Shown here piece after piece: positions 55,801 through 63,004 of a DNA stretch of 64,000 nucleotides. Below the pieces are notes generated by a model, which searched no databases, was not told where the DNA came from, and saw only the letters and a list, made by a program, of their open reading frames with translations. Every line of letters starts with the position of its first letter. The stretch's first letter is position 1. Origin of the DNA: Chthoniobacter flavus (lineage in GTDB: Bacteria; Verrucomicrobiota; Verrucomicrobiia; Chthoniobacterales; Chthoniobacteraceae); the NCBI GenBank assembly GCA_945861435.1, contig CAMAUX010000002.1, forward strand, positions 94,879-158,878, written 5' to 3'. Made by a program: the position numbers and the translations under genes.

Positions 55801-56074
55801 GGGTGTTGCCCACCAGCGCGATGCGGTCGCCCTTTTTCAATTCGAGCGGAAGGGTTGTCACGATCGGCTGCACACGCGCGCCTTCCGGTGCCGTGCTCTG
55901 GTAGATCCCGTAGCCTGCAAGCGATGGATCAGCGGAAGGAGTCGATGGTTTCTTGTCGGCGGTGGGCGCTGGTTTCTGCGCTGAGGCGGTTCCCGTGGAG
56001 ACGAGGAGCAGACCTGCGGCGATGCAGCCGGAAAGTACGCGTGGAACTCGAGAGTGGGAGGATGCGCTTTTCAT
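52850..56074 (-). CDS. Fusion: GDSL/SGNH hydrolase, PVC dehydrogenase propeller, HEAT repeats and cupredoxin
   Basis: A 1074-residue secreted protein (signal ending near STGTASAQ). Residues about 60-290 are SGNH-like (RIALVGNTLLERAQDYG, VVIAAFGFNESFGG, GVHLTEEGD). About 390-726 is a PVC-type sugar-dehydrogenase propeller (NPIQMRWDARGRLWI, DTDHDGRADR). HEAT-like helices follow to about 930. The C-terminus is a cupredoxin with all type I copper ligands: His990, Cys1058, His1063 and Met1067. No CxxCH heme motif was found. It follows the DUF1501 gene in a probable operon. A sugar-oxidising, copper-linked role is inferred. Confidence 0.88.
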   Translation of the reverse strand: MKSASSHSRVPRVLSGCIAAGLLLVSTGTASAQKPAPTADKKPSTPSADPSLAGYGIYQSTAPEGARVQPIVTTLPLELKKGDRIALVGNTLLERAQDYGWLEAFLHTALPKHELVVRHLAWSADEVDLQPRPENFATIPQHLAHENADVVIAAFGFNESFGGLEKIDAFKLRLAKWLGSIKGHAFNGHTAPRIVLLSPPANEDITGVPAAQMNNARLEAYTAAMAEVAASEKVGFVDLFHPSLPLLSNPSTQLTVNGVHLTEEGDAMVAAEIFRGLFERTAPKPAEELRRAVVDKNTQYFRRYRPLNTFYYTGGRNKEYGYLDFLPAMRNFDLMTANRDRRIWAIAGGKTFANQPVDDSNLPPLDTVAEGRGANEWLKPADEMAAFKIDPRFDVNLFASEEQFPEIANPIQMRWDARGRLWISCSTTYPHVYPGNEPNDKILILEDTDHDGRADRCTVWADKLHIPLSFELTRNGVYVSEQPGLTLLEDTDGDGRADRRTKLLSGFGTEDSHHALHDFTWTPDGDLLIRESIFHHSQVETAYGPVRLDNSGWFRFTPATQRLVAFGGYPSTNPWGVTFDDWGNHVASHPIFANAFHATNPPYPTQHPAAGKLPGYSGTCGQMFVDFPGWPEEMQGGFLKARYKPTNRIEIHRWIQKADHFEEEYVSDLLFSQNLSFIPVDVGFGPRGDFYVCDWYNPVKGHAQYSLRDPRRSRTSGRIWRIVPKGFKPAEPPQIADAPVPGLLDNLRRTESRYRYWSRNALRERGTQEVAKPLAQWIAGLDRNDPRFRHHQVEALWLMRGLGETQPALLAELAGCDVPQARAAAVRMLRHWYAACPDAGVPLLKSAANDPDGLVRLEAAITASYMGGAAALDAILPMLRAGLDDNIHLRYALACSLGSEALRSHWQTRPELAAVVAPLLKSVVAKPPVARTAGQPAPSPEQAAFDSIKDLATVEIGTLAERMLFAPTEFSVRAGQPVKLVFKNPDLTQHNLVILLPGALEEIGLAANEMAKDPDSAKKGFLPKSDKILHATKLLEPNTSDVLRFKAPATPGVYPFVCTFPGHWVIMNGKMVVK

Positions 56075-56164
56075 GAAGAGACGAGGAGAGGATCTGCGAA
56101 TGGAGCTGGAATGGCCGCTGGTCCGTGGTTTGCGCGAGTGCGCGCGCGCCGCAGGCCGGATGGT

Positions 56165-57604
56165 TCAAGCCATGATGTCGCGGACGATGTGCGCGCTTTC
56201 GACACCGGTGAGCCGCTGGTCGAGACCTTGGAAGCGGTAGGTGAGCTTCTCGTGATCGATGCCGAGCAGTGCGAGAAGCGTGGCGTGAAAGTCGCGGACG
56301 TGGACCTTGTTGTCGGCGGCCTTGTAGCCGACTTCGTCCGAGGATCCGTAGTGGAAGCCGCCTTTGACGCCGCCGCCGGCCATCCAGACGGTGAAGGCGT
56401 GGGGGTTGTGGTCGCGTCCGGGTTTGTCGGCTTTTTGAGCGACTGGGGTGCGGCCGAATTCGCCGGCCCAGACCACGAGGGTGTCCTTGAGCATTCCGCG
56501 CTGTTCGAGGTCTGCGAGGAGTGCGGCGACGGGTTGGTCGGCTTCGAGGGCGAAACCGCGATGGTTGCCGGCGATGTCGCGATGGCCGTCCCAGCTCTGT
56601 TGGTTTTCCATGCCGCCGGAGTAGATCTGCACGAAGCGGACGCCGCGCTCGACCATGCGGCGCGCGGTGAGGCACTGGGCTGCGAAGTGAGCGCAGTGCT
56701 TCTGATCGAGCCCGTAGGCCTGTTTGATATGCTCGGGTTCGCTTGCGACGGCGAAGGCCTCGGGTGCAGCGGTCTGCATGCGGTAGGCGAGTTCGAAGCT
56801 CTCGATGCGTGCGGACAGTTCGCTCTCGATCGGGCTCTGTGCGAGGGCGCGCCGGTTGAGGCGTGCGAGGAGGTCGAGTTGTGCGCGCTGCGCGTCGCCC
56901 GCCTGATCCGCAGCGGGCTTGAGATTTTCGATGGGCTCGCCGGAGGGTTTGAGCCATGTGCCTTGGTAGACACTGGGCAGGAAGCCCGCGCCCCAGTTCT
57001 GAGCGCTGCCCTTGGGGAGGCCGCGGTTGAGCGGGTCGCTCATCACGACGAAGCTTGGGAGGCTTTCGGCTTCGGAACCAAGGCCGTAGGTGACCCACGA
57101 GCCGACGCACGGTGCGCCCATGCGGGTGATGCCGGTGTTCATCATGAACAGTGCGGGGCTGTGGTTGTTGGAGCCGGTCCAGCACGAGTGGATGAAGGAC
57201 ATCTTGTCCACGTGCTTGCAGAGATGCGGGAAGAGATCGCTGCCCCATGTGCCGCTGGCCCCGTGCTGCGCCCATTCGAAGGGCGACTTCATCAGCGCGC
57301 CGACCTGGCCTGGGAAGAAGCCCGTCTTGGGATCAAAGCCCTCGAGGGTCTGTCCGTCGCGCTTCTGGAGTTCGGGCTTGTAGTCCCATGTGTCCACCTG
57401 GCTCGGACCGCCGTTGGCAAAGATCCAGATGACGGATTTGGCGCGGGCGGGGAGCGGCGGTTTGCGCGGTGCGAGCGGGTTGGATGGAGCTGCATCAGCG
57501 CGCCAGCCGGTCCGATCGAGAAGCGCGGCGCACGCGAGCCAGCCGAAACCACCGCCGGTACGCAACAGCGCTTCGCGACGCGAGAGGAAGGGGAGAGGGT
57601 TCAT
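56165..57604 (-). CDS. DUF1501 protein (Tat-exported, sulfatase-like fold)
   Basis: A 479-residue protein starting with a twin-arginine type signal (SRREALLRTGGGFGWLACAA). The conserved DUF1501 phrases VIWIFANGGPSQVDTWDYKP, FIHSCWTGSNNHSPALFMM and VVWAGEFGRTPVAQ are present. The family is distantly related to alkaline phosphatase/sulfatase enzymes and is almost always next to DUF1549/DUF1553 cytochrome genes in the PVC group; its reaction is not established. The gene starts 9 bp after that partner ends and is followed after 90 bp by the cupredoxin fusion gene. Confidence 0.93.
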   Translation of the reverse strand: MNPLPFLSRREALLRTGGGFGWLACAALLDRTGWRADAAPSNPLAPRKPPLPARAKSVIWIFANGGPSQVDTWDYKPELQKRDGQTLEGFDPKTGFFPGQVGALMKSPFEWAQHGASGTWGSDLFPHLCKHVDKMSFIHSCWTGSNNHSPALFMMNTGITRMGAPCVGSWVTYGLGSEAESLPSFVVMSDPLNRGLPKGSAQNWGAGFLPSVYQGTWLKPSGEPIENLKPAADQAGDAQRAQLDLLARLNRRALAQSPIESELSARIESFELAYRMQTAAPEAFAVASEPEHIKQAYGLDQKHCAHFAAQCLTARRMVERGVRFVQIYSGGMENQQSWDGHRDIAGNHRGFALEADQPVAALLADLEQRGMLKDTLVVWAGEFGRTPVAQKADKPGRDHNPHAFTVWMAGGGVKGGFHYGSSDEVGYKAADNKVHVRDFHATLLALLGIDHEKLTYRFQGLDQRLTGVESAHIVRDIMA

Positions 57605-57613
57605 GGGACGAGT

Positions 57614-60600
57614 TCAGGGAAGGTAGGCGAATTCGTTGAGGCTCAGGAGCACCTGGCAGAACTCCACGAGCGCGGCGGAATCCGCTGCAGTGCCGGAGGC
57701 TGAATGGCGGCTGCGTGCGGCTCGGAGGAACTCGATGCCTGCGCTGAGCTCGTCGGCATCCGGGGGACGTCCGAGCGTGACGGCGTAGGCGCGGCGCAAC
57801 GGTTCGTCCGCAGCCTCCGCGGCGTCGGGTGTCTGCGCGATGCGCTTGGCGAGGGACTGCGCGCAGGTGCGCGCCATTGCACTGTTCATGAGCACGAGAG
57901 CCTGCGGTGCAACGGTGGTGGTGGGGCGCTGGCCCTGACTGGCGAGGGGTTCGGGTTGGTCGAAGCTCACCATGGTGGCTGGCAACTGGCTGCGCTTGAT
58001 CCGCAGGTACACGGAGCGGCGGCTGCTCTTCTCGTCCTGCACGGGCGGGCCGTAGAGCTTGGGTTCGAGGAGGCCGGCGACTGCGAGCATGCTGTCGCGG
58101 ACGGCCTCGGCCTCGAGGCGGGCGGGTGCGCGGCGCAGGAAGAGGCCGTTGTTCGGATCGGCTGCGAGCTTGGATTGGTCCTTCACCGCGGCTTGTTGGT
58201 AGGCGGCGCTGGTCATGAGGAGACGATGCATCGCCTTCACACTGCCGCCGTTTTTGAGCAGTTCCGCGGCGAGCCAGTCGAGGAGTTCCGGTTGGGTGGG
58301 CAGGGTGCCGGTGCGTCCGAAATCGTTGGGGGTTGGGACGATGCCCTGGCCGAAGTGATGCTGCCAGAGCCGGTTCACAAAGACGCGTGCGGCAAGAGCG
58401 CCTGCGCCGTCCTTGTCGTCGAGAATCCACTGGGCGAGCTGGCGGCGGCGGCCGGCGTATTTGGCGCCCTCCGGGGGTTTCCATGCCCAGCGGTTTTCGG
58501 GTGCGCGGCTGAGGACTTGGAGGAAGCCGGGTTCGGCGACCTCGCCCTTGAGCGCGACGTTGCCGCGTTTGAGCACGTAGGTTTCCTTGTAGGTTTCCAC
58601 GGCGCCGCCGGCGGTGTGGTACTTCACGGCGGGATAACTTTCGGAGCCGACGAGGACCTTGAGAAGGCCGGTGGGTTCGGCTTTCACGCTGGCGAGGCGC
58701 TTGGCTTCGGTCTTCTGCCAGCCGGCATCGCGAGTGAACCACCAGTTTTCCAATGCCTCGCGTTCCTTTGTGGAGGCGGGTTGGCGGCGTGCTTGGAGCA
58801 TTTCGAGGACGCGCGCATCCACGGTGGCTGCGGTGAGGGAAGGGTCGCCGCCGACCATGAGCGAGAGGCGTGCGCGTCCCACTGCCTCCTTCGCTCCTCC
58901 TGCAAACTCGAGGGTGACTTCGAGCGTGGTGTCCGGACGCGCAGGGACGGGCTCGCCAAAGGTGAACACGGCGGTGTTCGCGCGGCCGGCGCTGGCTTCC
59001 ACTTTCCAGCCGGGTTTGCCGGTGAGCGCGGATTCGACGCTGGAATTGTCCTTCGCATCCGCGACGGCTTTGACCAAGGGCACGTCGATACTCCTGCCCT
59101 CCGCATCGCGCAATTTTGCGGTGATGCGGGTGAGTTGGAACTGGCCCTTGTTGCCGCGACCCGGGCCGTTCTTGGGGAGGGAAGGATCCGGCAGTGCCTC
59201 AAGGCGCAGTCCGCTCACAGGGCCCAGTGGAACAGGGCCGGAGAAGGTGTAGCTGTCGGCTGGAGCCTGTGGCGCAGCACTGGCGAGGAAGGATCCGTCC
59301 GGTTGCGCAGTGAGTTTCGCACCGCCGCTGCTCTTGGGCTGTGAGGGAGTCCACACGGACCACGCTTGCGGTGCGGGGAATGTGGCGAGGTCTTTTTCCA
59401 AGAAGCGCGCGAGCGATTTGCGGAGCGCTTCTTCGGCGGCGGATTTCTCGGCGAGGATCTGATCCATGCCGGCTTTCCATGCGGCCTTCTGGCGCGCGGT
59501 TTCCTCGGGATAAAGGTCGATGTCGATTTCGCTGCGGACGGTTCCCGTGAAGGTGGACAGCATCCGGTAATAGTCGCGGGTGGGGATGGGATCGAACTTG
59601 TGATCGTGGCAGCGTGCGCAGCCGACGGTGAGTCCGAGGAAGGCGGCGCCTGTGGTGGAGAGCATGTCGTCCATGTCCTCGTAGCGGACGCGCTCGAGTT
59701 CGTTCACGGTGATCTGCGTGGGGAAGACGCCCAGTGTGAGGAACGCGGTGGCCGCGAGTGCGCGCGGGTTGCCGGGCTCGAACTCGTCGCCTGCGACCTG
59801 CCAGCGCACGAAGTCGTGGAAGGGCATGTCTGCGTTGAAGGCTTGGATGAGGAAGTCGCGGTAATGATAGGAGCCGGTGCGGTCGTAGTCCTGTTCGAAG
59901 CCGGAGCTTTCGCCGTAGCGTGCGACGTCCATCCAATGGCGCGCCCAGCGTTCGCCGTATGCGGGGCGCGAGAGGAGGTCGTCGATGAGGCGCGGCCATG
60001 CGTCCGGGGCGGAGTCGGCGACGAATTTTTCGACCTCCTCGGGAGTGGGCGGGAGGCCTGTGAGATCGAGCGTTGCGCGGCGTATGAGCGTGCGCCTGTC
60101 CGCCTGCGGAGCGAGTTCCAGAGCGGCCCCGGCGGCTTTTGCCTTGGCGAGCAGGAAGCGGTCGATGGCGTGGGATTGAGGGCCGGCGGGCGGTTCGGCT
60201 TTGGCGAGTGGTTGGAAAGACCACCATTGCCGGTCGTCCTCGCTCACTTGCGATCGGTCGCGTTCCGGTTTTTTGCCGGCGACGAGCGGGGCGGAATACG
60301 GTGCGCCCTGGCTGATCCATGTGGCGATGCGGTCGATGACCGCGTCGGGCAGGCGCGGTTTTTTCTCCGGCATGTAAGGCTCCTCCTCGTGGCGGAGCAT
60401 TTTGAGGAGGCGGCTTTGGTCGGGATGAAACGGGACGACGGACACGCCGTCTGCGCCGCCGCGGAGGAGGCTTTCGCGGAGTGCGAGGTCGAAGTCGCCC
60501 TTCTTCTTTTCGCCGCCATGACACTTGAGGCAGTGCTCGGAAAGGATCCCGCGCACCTCCTTGTCGAAGGTGTCCAGACCTGCACGCATCCGCTCAGCGT

Positions 60601-60742
60601 GATCGGGCGGAACGGCAGCGGCTGGGCCTTCGGCAGCGAAGGCGGCGGGGGCTGCGAGGAGCGCACACGACAGGATCGCGGCGCCGATACGAGATGCGAG
60701 GATCCGGGGAGAGAGAGGAGGGACGGCGCGGAGGGGAGCCAT
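57614..60742 (-). CDS. DUF1549/DUF1553 planctomycete-type cytochrome c (PSD1)
   Basis: A 1042-residue secreted protein (signal IGAAILSCALLAAPAAFA). CLKCH at about 71-75 covalently binds one heme c (PSCyt1 domain). The DUF1549 domain at about 190-400 shows IRRATLDLTGLPPTPEEV and YGERWARHWMDVARYGES; a central beta region follows, then DUF1553 at about 760-1010 (LAQWILDDKDGAGALAARVF, NRLWQHHFGQGIVPTPNDFG). The family is typical of Planctomycetes and Verrucomicrobia and probably linked to polysaccharide degradation. First gene of a three-gene operon. The frame is open to 60811, but ATG 60742 starts the signal. Confidence 0.93.
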   Translation of the reverse strand: MAPLRAVPPLSPRILASRIGAAILSCALLAAPAAFAAEGPAAAVPPDHAERMRAGLDTFDKEVRGILSEHCLKCHGGEKKKGDFDLALRESLLRGGADGVSVVPFHPDQSRLLKMLRHEEEPYMPEKKPRLPDAVIDRIATWISQGAPYSAPLVAGKKPERDRSQVSEDDRQWWSFQPLAKAEPPAGPQSHAIDRFLLAKAKAAGAALELAPQADRRTLIRRATLDLTGLPPTPEEVEKFVADSAPDAWPRLIDDLLSRPAYGERWARHWMDVARYGESSGFEQDYDRTGSYHYRDFLIQAFNADMPFHDFVRWQVAGDEFEPGNPRALAATAFLTLGVFPTQITVNELERVRYEDMDDMLSTTGAAFLGLTVGCARCHDHKFDPIPTRDYYRMLSTFTGTVRSEIDIDLYPEETARQKAAWKAGMDQILAEKSAAEEALRKSLARFLEKDLATFPAPQAWSVWTPSQPKSSGGAKLTAQPDGSFLASAAPQAPADSYTFSGPVPLGPVSGLRLEALPDPSLPKNGPGRGNKGQFQLTRITAKLRDAEGRSIDVPLVKAVADAKDNSSVESALTGKPGWKVEASAGRANTAVFTFGEPVPARPDTTLEVTLEFAGGAKEAVGRARLSLMVGGDPSLTAATVDARVLEMLQARRQPASTKEREALENWWFTRDAGWQKTEAKRLASVKAEPTGLLKVLVGSESYPAVKYHTAGGAVETYKETYVLKRGNVALKGEVAEPGFLQVLSRAPENRWAWKPPEGAKYAGRRRQLAQWILDDKDGAGALAARVFVNRLWQHHFGQGIVPTPNDFGRTGTLPTQPELLDWLAAELLKNGGSVKAMHRLLMTSAAYQQAAVKDQSKLAADPNNGLFLRRAPARLEAEAVRDSMLAVAGLLEPKLYGPPVQDEKSSRRSVYLRIKRSQLPATMVSFDQPEPLASQGQRPTTTVAPQALVLMNSAMARTCAQSLAKRIAQTPDAAEAADEPLRRAYAVTLGRPPDADELSAGIEFLRAARSRHSASGTAADSAALVEFCQVLLSLNEFAYLP

Positions 60743-60906
60743 GGTCGACAGGTTCAGGATAAAGGCATGGAAAGGGAACCCCCTCATTCGGGGGGCGCGT
60801 GATGACGCCATGAGGAATCACCTCTGTCTCATGACGGCAGGAGCCTTTGAGGGGCATCCATTGATATCCTCCCGCCCGGCGGGATTGGGGATTCAGCGGG
60901 GGCGGC

Positions 60907-62484
60907 TCACCAGGAGTCCGTGCGGAAAGGCTGTGCCGGCAGGCCGTCCTGGTTGAACAGGTTGGCCCACGGGAACTGGCCGCTCCACGCGTAGCGGACG
61001 GCGACGGGTTCCGGGACGTTGGCGCTGGAGACGAGGACGGACTGGCCGTCGATCACGGCGTCGGCCCACTGGAATTTCTGGTCACTGCCGGCGATGAGGA
61101 ATCCCTGGAGTTTGTCGCCTTGGCGCGCGACGAGGCCTTTGCCGGTGTGGGAGAAACTGATGCGGACCCGGCCTTTCTCCACTTGGTGACTGGCGAAGAG
61201 CGGCCCGTAGAATTCCTCCTTTGCGCCATAGGCCACGCCCATGGCGACGCGCACTGCGCGCTGTCCGTAGGAGCTTTTGAGAACGGGATGTATGCCGGCG
61301 CCGAGGTCGGTGCTGGTGACCATGTGGGTGTTGGGATACTGCATGATGCGCAGGTGCATCTCCTGCGAGTAATCGGCCTGGGGAAGAGGGGGGACGGTGG
61401 GCGGCTGGGGCGCGAATTTGCTGGCTTGGGCGAGCATGGGATCTGCCGGATCAAAGGCGATGCCGCCGCCGCTGGGCTTCTGCACATAGAGGAAGGGGAA
61501 GTCCTGGCCCCAATCCTTGCGCCAGCCTTTGATGAGGGCGCCCATGAGGTGGAACTGGTCGACGCAGGCGACGTTGGTCTTGCTCTCGCCTTGATCCCAG
61601 AGCACGCCGCGGATGGCGTAACCGACGTAGGGACGGATGTAGGCTTCGAAGAGCTGTCCCATTTTTCCGGTGTTCACTTCGCCCGGACGGCCCGAGGGCT
61701 GCGGCCCGCGCGGCGGACGCGGCACTTCCTTGCCGGCTTTTTTGGCCTCGGCTTCCGCGAGTTTCCACGCGGCGAATTCCTTGTCGTAGACGGCTTTCTC
61801 CTCGTCGTACTTTTTCTTGAGGCCGTCGTAATCGTAGGTGGGGGTCATTTGTTTGACCTGTTCCTGGCAGGCGGCGTCCGCACGGAACATGTCTTCGGTG
61901 AGCCAGAATCCGGACGGGGTGCCGCCGACCGCGCCGACCATGAGGCCCACGGGTACGCCGAGCTTTTGTTGAAGCGGGACGCCGAAGGAGAAGAGGAGCG
62001 CGGAGAAGTTCTCATTTGCCTCGGGTTCGGCCTGTTTCCAGCGGTCGTTGGCGCCCTTGCTCAGAAGGCGCAGGTTGGGGTAGGTGCCGGCGGCGAGGGC
62101 GGCGAGAGGTTTGTCGCCCGCGGTGTAGGACTTCACGAGCATGTCCATGTTGGACTGGCCGGAGCCGACCCAGACTTCGCCGACGAGGACGTCGTCGACC
62201 TTGATGGATCCGGCGGTGAGCACGTCGGGTCCGCCCGCCTTGAGGGGATCGAGCAGCACGCGCCAGTTGCCCTGGCTGTCGGCTTCCACGGATTTGGTCT
62301 GGCCACGGAAACCGACGGCCACTTTTTCACCGGGAGCCGCCTTGCCCCAGATGGGAACTGGGCGGTCGCGTTGCAGGACCATGTGTGGGGAGAAGACTTT
62401 GGAGAGGACGACTTCGGCCTGTGCGGGAAGCGGGAGGAGCGCGGCGGCTGAACCGAGGCAGAGGAATGCGATGGATGGTTTCAT
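60907..62484 (-). CDS. Sialate O-acetylesterase (SASA family)
   Basis: A 525-residue secreted esterase (signal IAFLCLGSAAALLPLPAQA). The nucleophile motif GSGQSNMDM is at about 107-115 with Ser111, and MVLQRDRPVPIWGKAAPGE is the usual family N-terminus. RGVLWDQGESKTN near 315-327 is the second conserved block, the one expected before the catalytic His. Members remove O-acetyl groups from sialic acids or from hemicelluloses such as xylan; in this group plant polysaccharide is more likely. ATG 62484 is chosen by the signal. 164 bp separate it from the next gene in line. Confidence 0.9.
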   Translation of the reverse strand: MKPSIAFLCLGSAAALLPLPAQAEVVLSKVFSPHMVLQRDRPVPIWGKAAPGEKVAVGFRGQTKSVEADSQGNWRVLLDPLKAGGPDVLTAGSIKVDDVLVGEVWVGSGQSNMDMLVKSYTAGDKPLAALAAGTYPNLRLLSKGANDRWKQAEPEANENFSALLFSFGVPLQQKLGVPVGLMVGAVGGTPSGFWLTEDMFRADAACQEQVKQMTPTYDYDGLKKKYDEEKAVYDKEFAAWKLAEAEAKKAGKEVPRPPRGPQPSGRPGEVNTGKMGQLFEAYIRPYVGYAIRGVLWDQGESKTNVACVDQFHLMGALIKGWRKDWGQDFPFLYVQKPSGGGIAFDPADPMLAQASKFAPQPPTVPPLPQADYSQEMHLRIMQYPNTHMVTSTDLGAGIHPVLKSSYGQRAVRVAMGVAYGAKEEFYGPLFASHQVEKGRVRISFSHTGKGLVARQGDKLQGFLIAGSDQKFQWADAVIDGQSVLVSSANVPEPVAVRYAWSGQFPWANLFNQDGLPAQPFRTDSW

Positions 62485-62715
62485 GGGGTGGTTGGCGATG
62501 GAAGGGGTGGGCGGTTCGCGTGGACGGGCGCTGGGCGCGTTCGGTGACCGTTTCATCACACTCCACCCGTGAGGACGAGAAACCTTTGGGATGAGGGGGG
62601 ACAGCTCTTAAATAACGGGCCTTTCCGTGTTTTTTGAGAGCCAACAGGGAGCGGTGAACTTTTCTGTCGGAGAATACCTTCGCGCGCCGATGCACAAGGG
62701 CGACGTGAGGAGGGG

Positions 62716-62808
62716 TGGCCCACGGAACTCACGGACGACACGGAAAGGAGGAGGGGAATGAGGAGCGGCTGTTTTATGGTCCGAGCATTCCGTGCGTTCC
62801 GTGGGCCA
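62716..62808. repeat. Inverted repeat with 20-bp arms (REP-like)
   Basis: The left arm TGGCCCACGGAACTCACGGA (62716-62735) and the right arm TCCGTGCGTTCCGTGGGCCA (62789-62808) are complementary at 19 of 20 positions, with a 53-bp spacer. CACGGA(A) itself recurs inside the arms. It may be a palindromic repeat element or a transposon-derived relic; no transposase is near. Confidence 0.7.
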
Positions 62809-62926
62809 TTGAGGATGAGGGGTGGGAATCGGTGGATGGCGCTTGCGAGTGCGGAGGGGTGGTGGACCTGCGGTGTGCAGGGAACGCCATGCAGTCGCTT
62901 TGAGATCGGATGAACAATAAGTTGCC

Positions 62927-62936
62927 GGGGGGGGGG
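62927..62936 (+). repeat. G10 homopolymer
   Basis: Ten consecutive G residues lie 68 bp upstream of the start of the secreted protein gene at 63005, in the place where a promoter or upstream element would be expected. Confidence 0.7.
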
Positions 62937-63004
62937 TAGTGTTACACAGACGATGTTTTCCTCAGTCGGACTGGCGGTGGAAAACGCATCACCCCGCTGG
63001 CATC

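Larger units (their letters stand above)
62485..63004. other. Intergenic region with inverted repeat and poly-G tract
   Basis: About 520 bp without a credible gene; small frames here have no recognisable content. It contains a long inverted repeat (62716-62808), a run of ten G residues (62927-62936) and a possible hairpin GTTTTCC/GGAAAAC at 62955-62985. The region must hold the promoters of the esterase gene on one side and of the secreted protein at 63005 on the other. Confidence 0.6.

Noticed and set aside
53411..55984. Plus-strand open frame of 857 codons antisense to the cupredoxin fusion gene
   Set aside because: Its translation has no domain pattern, while the minus strand has ordered domains and copper ligands.
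57704..60802. Two long plus-strand frames (57704-59344 and 59366-60802) antisense to the DUF1549/1553 gene
   Set aside because: Gly/Ala/Glu-rich shadows of the minus-strand cytochrome gene, with no motif of their own.
62715..62903. Small plus-strand frame in the repeat region
   Set aside because: It translates the inverted repeat and has no recognisable sequence or ribosome site.
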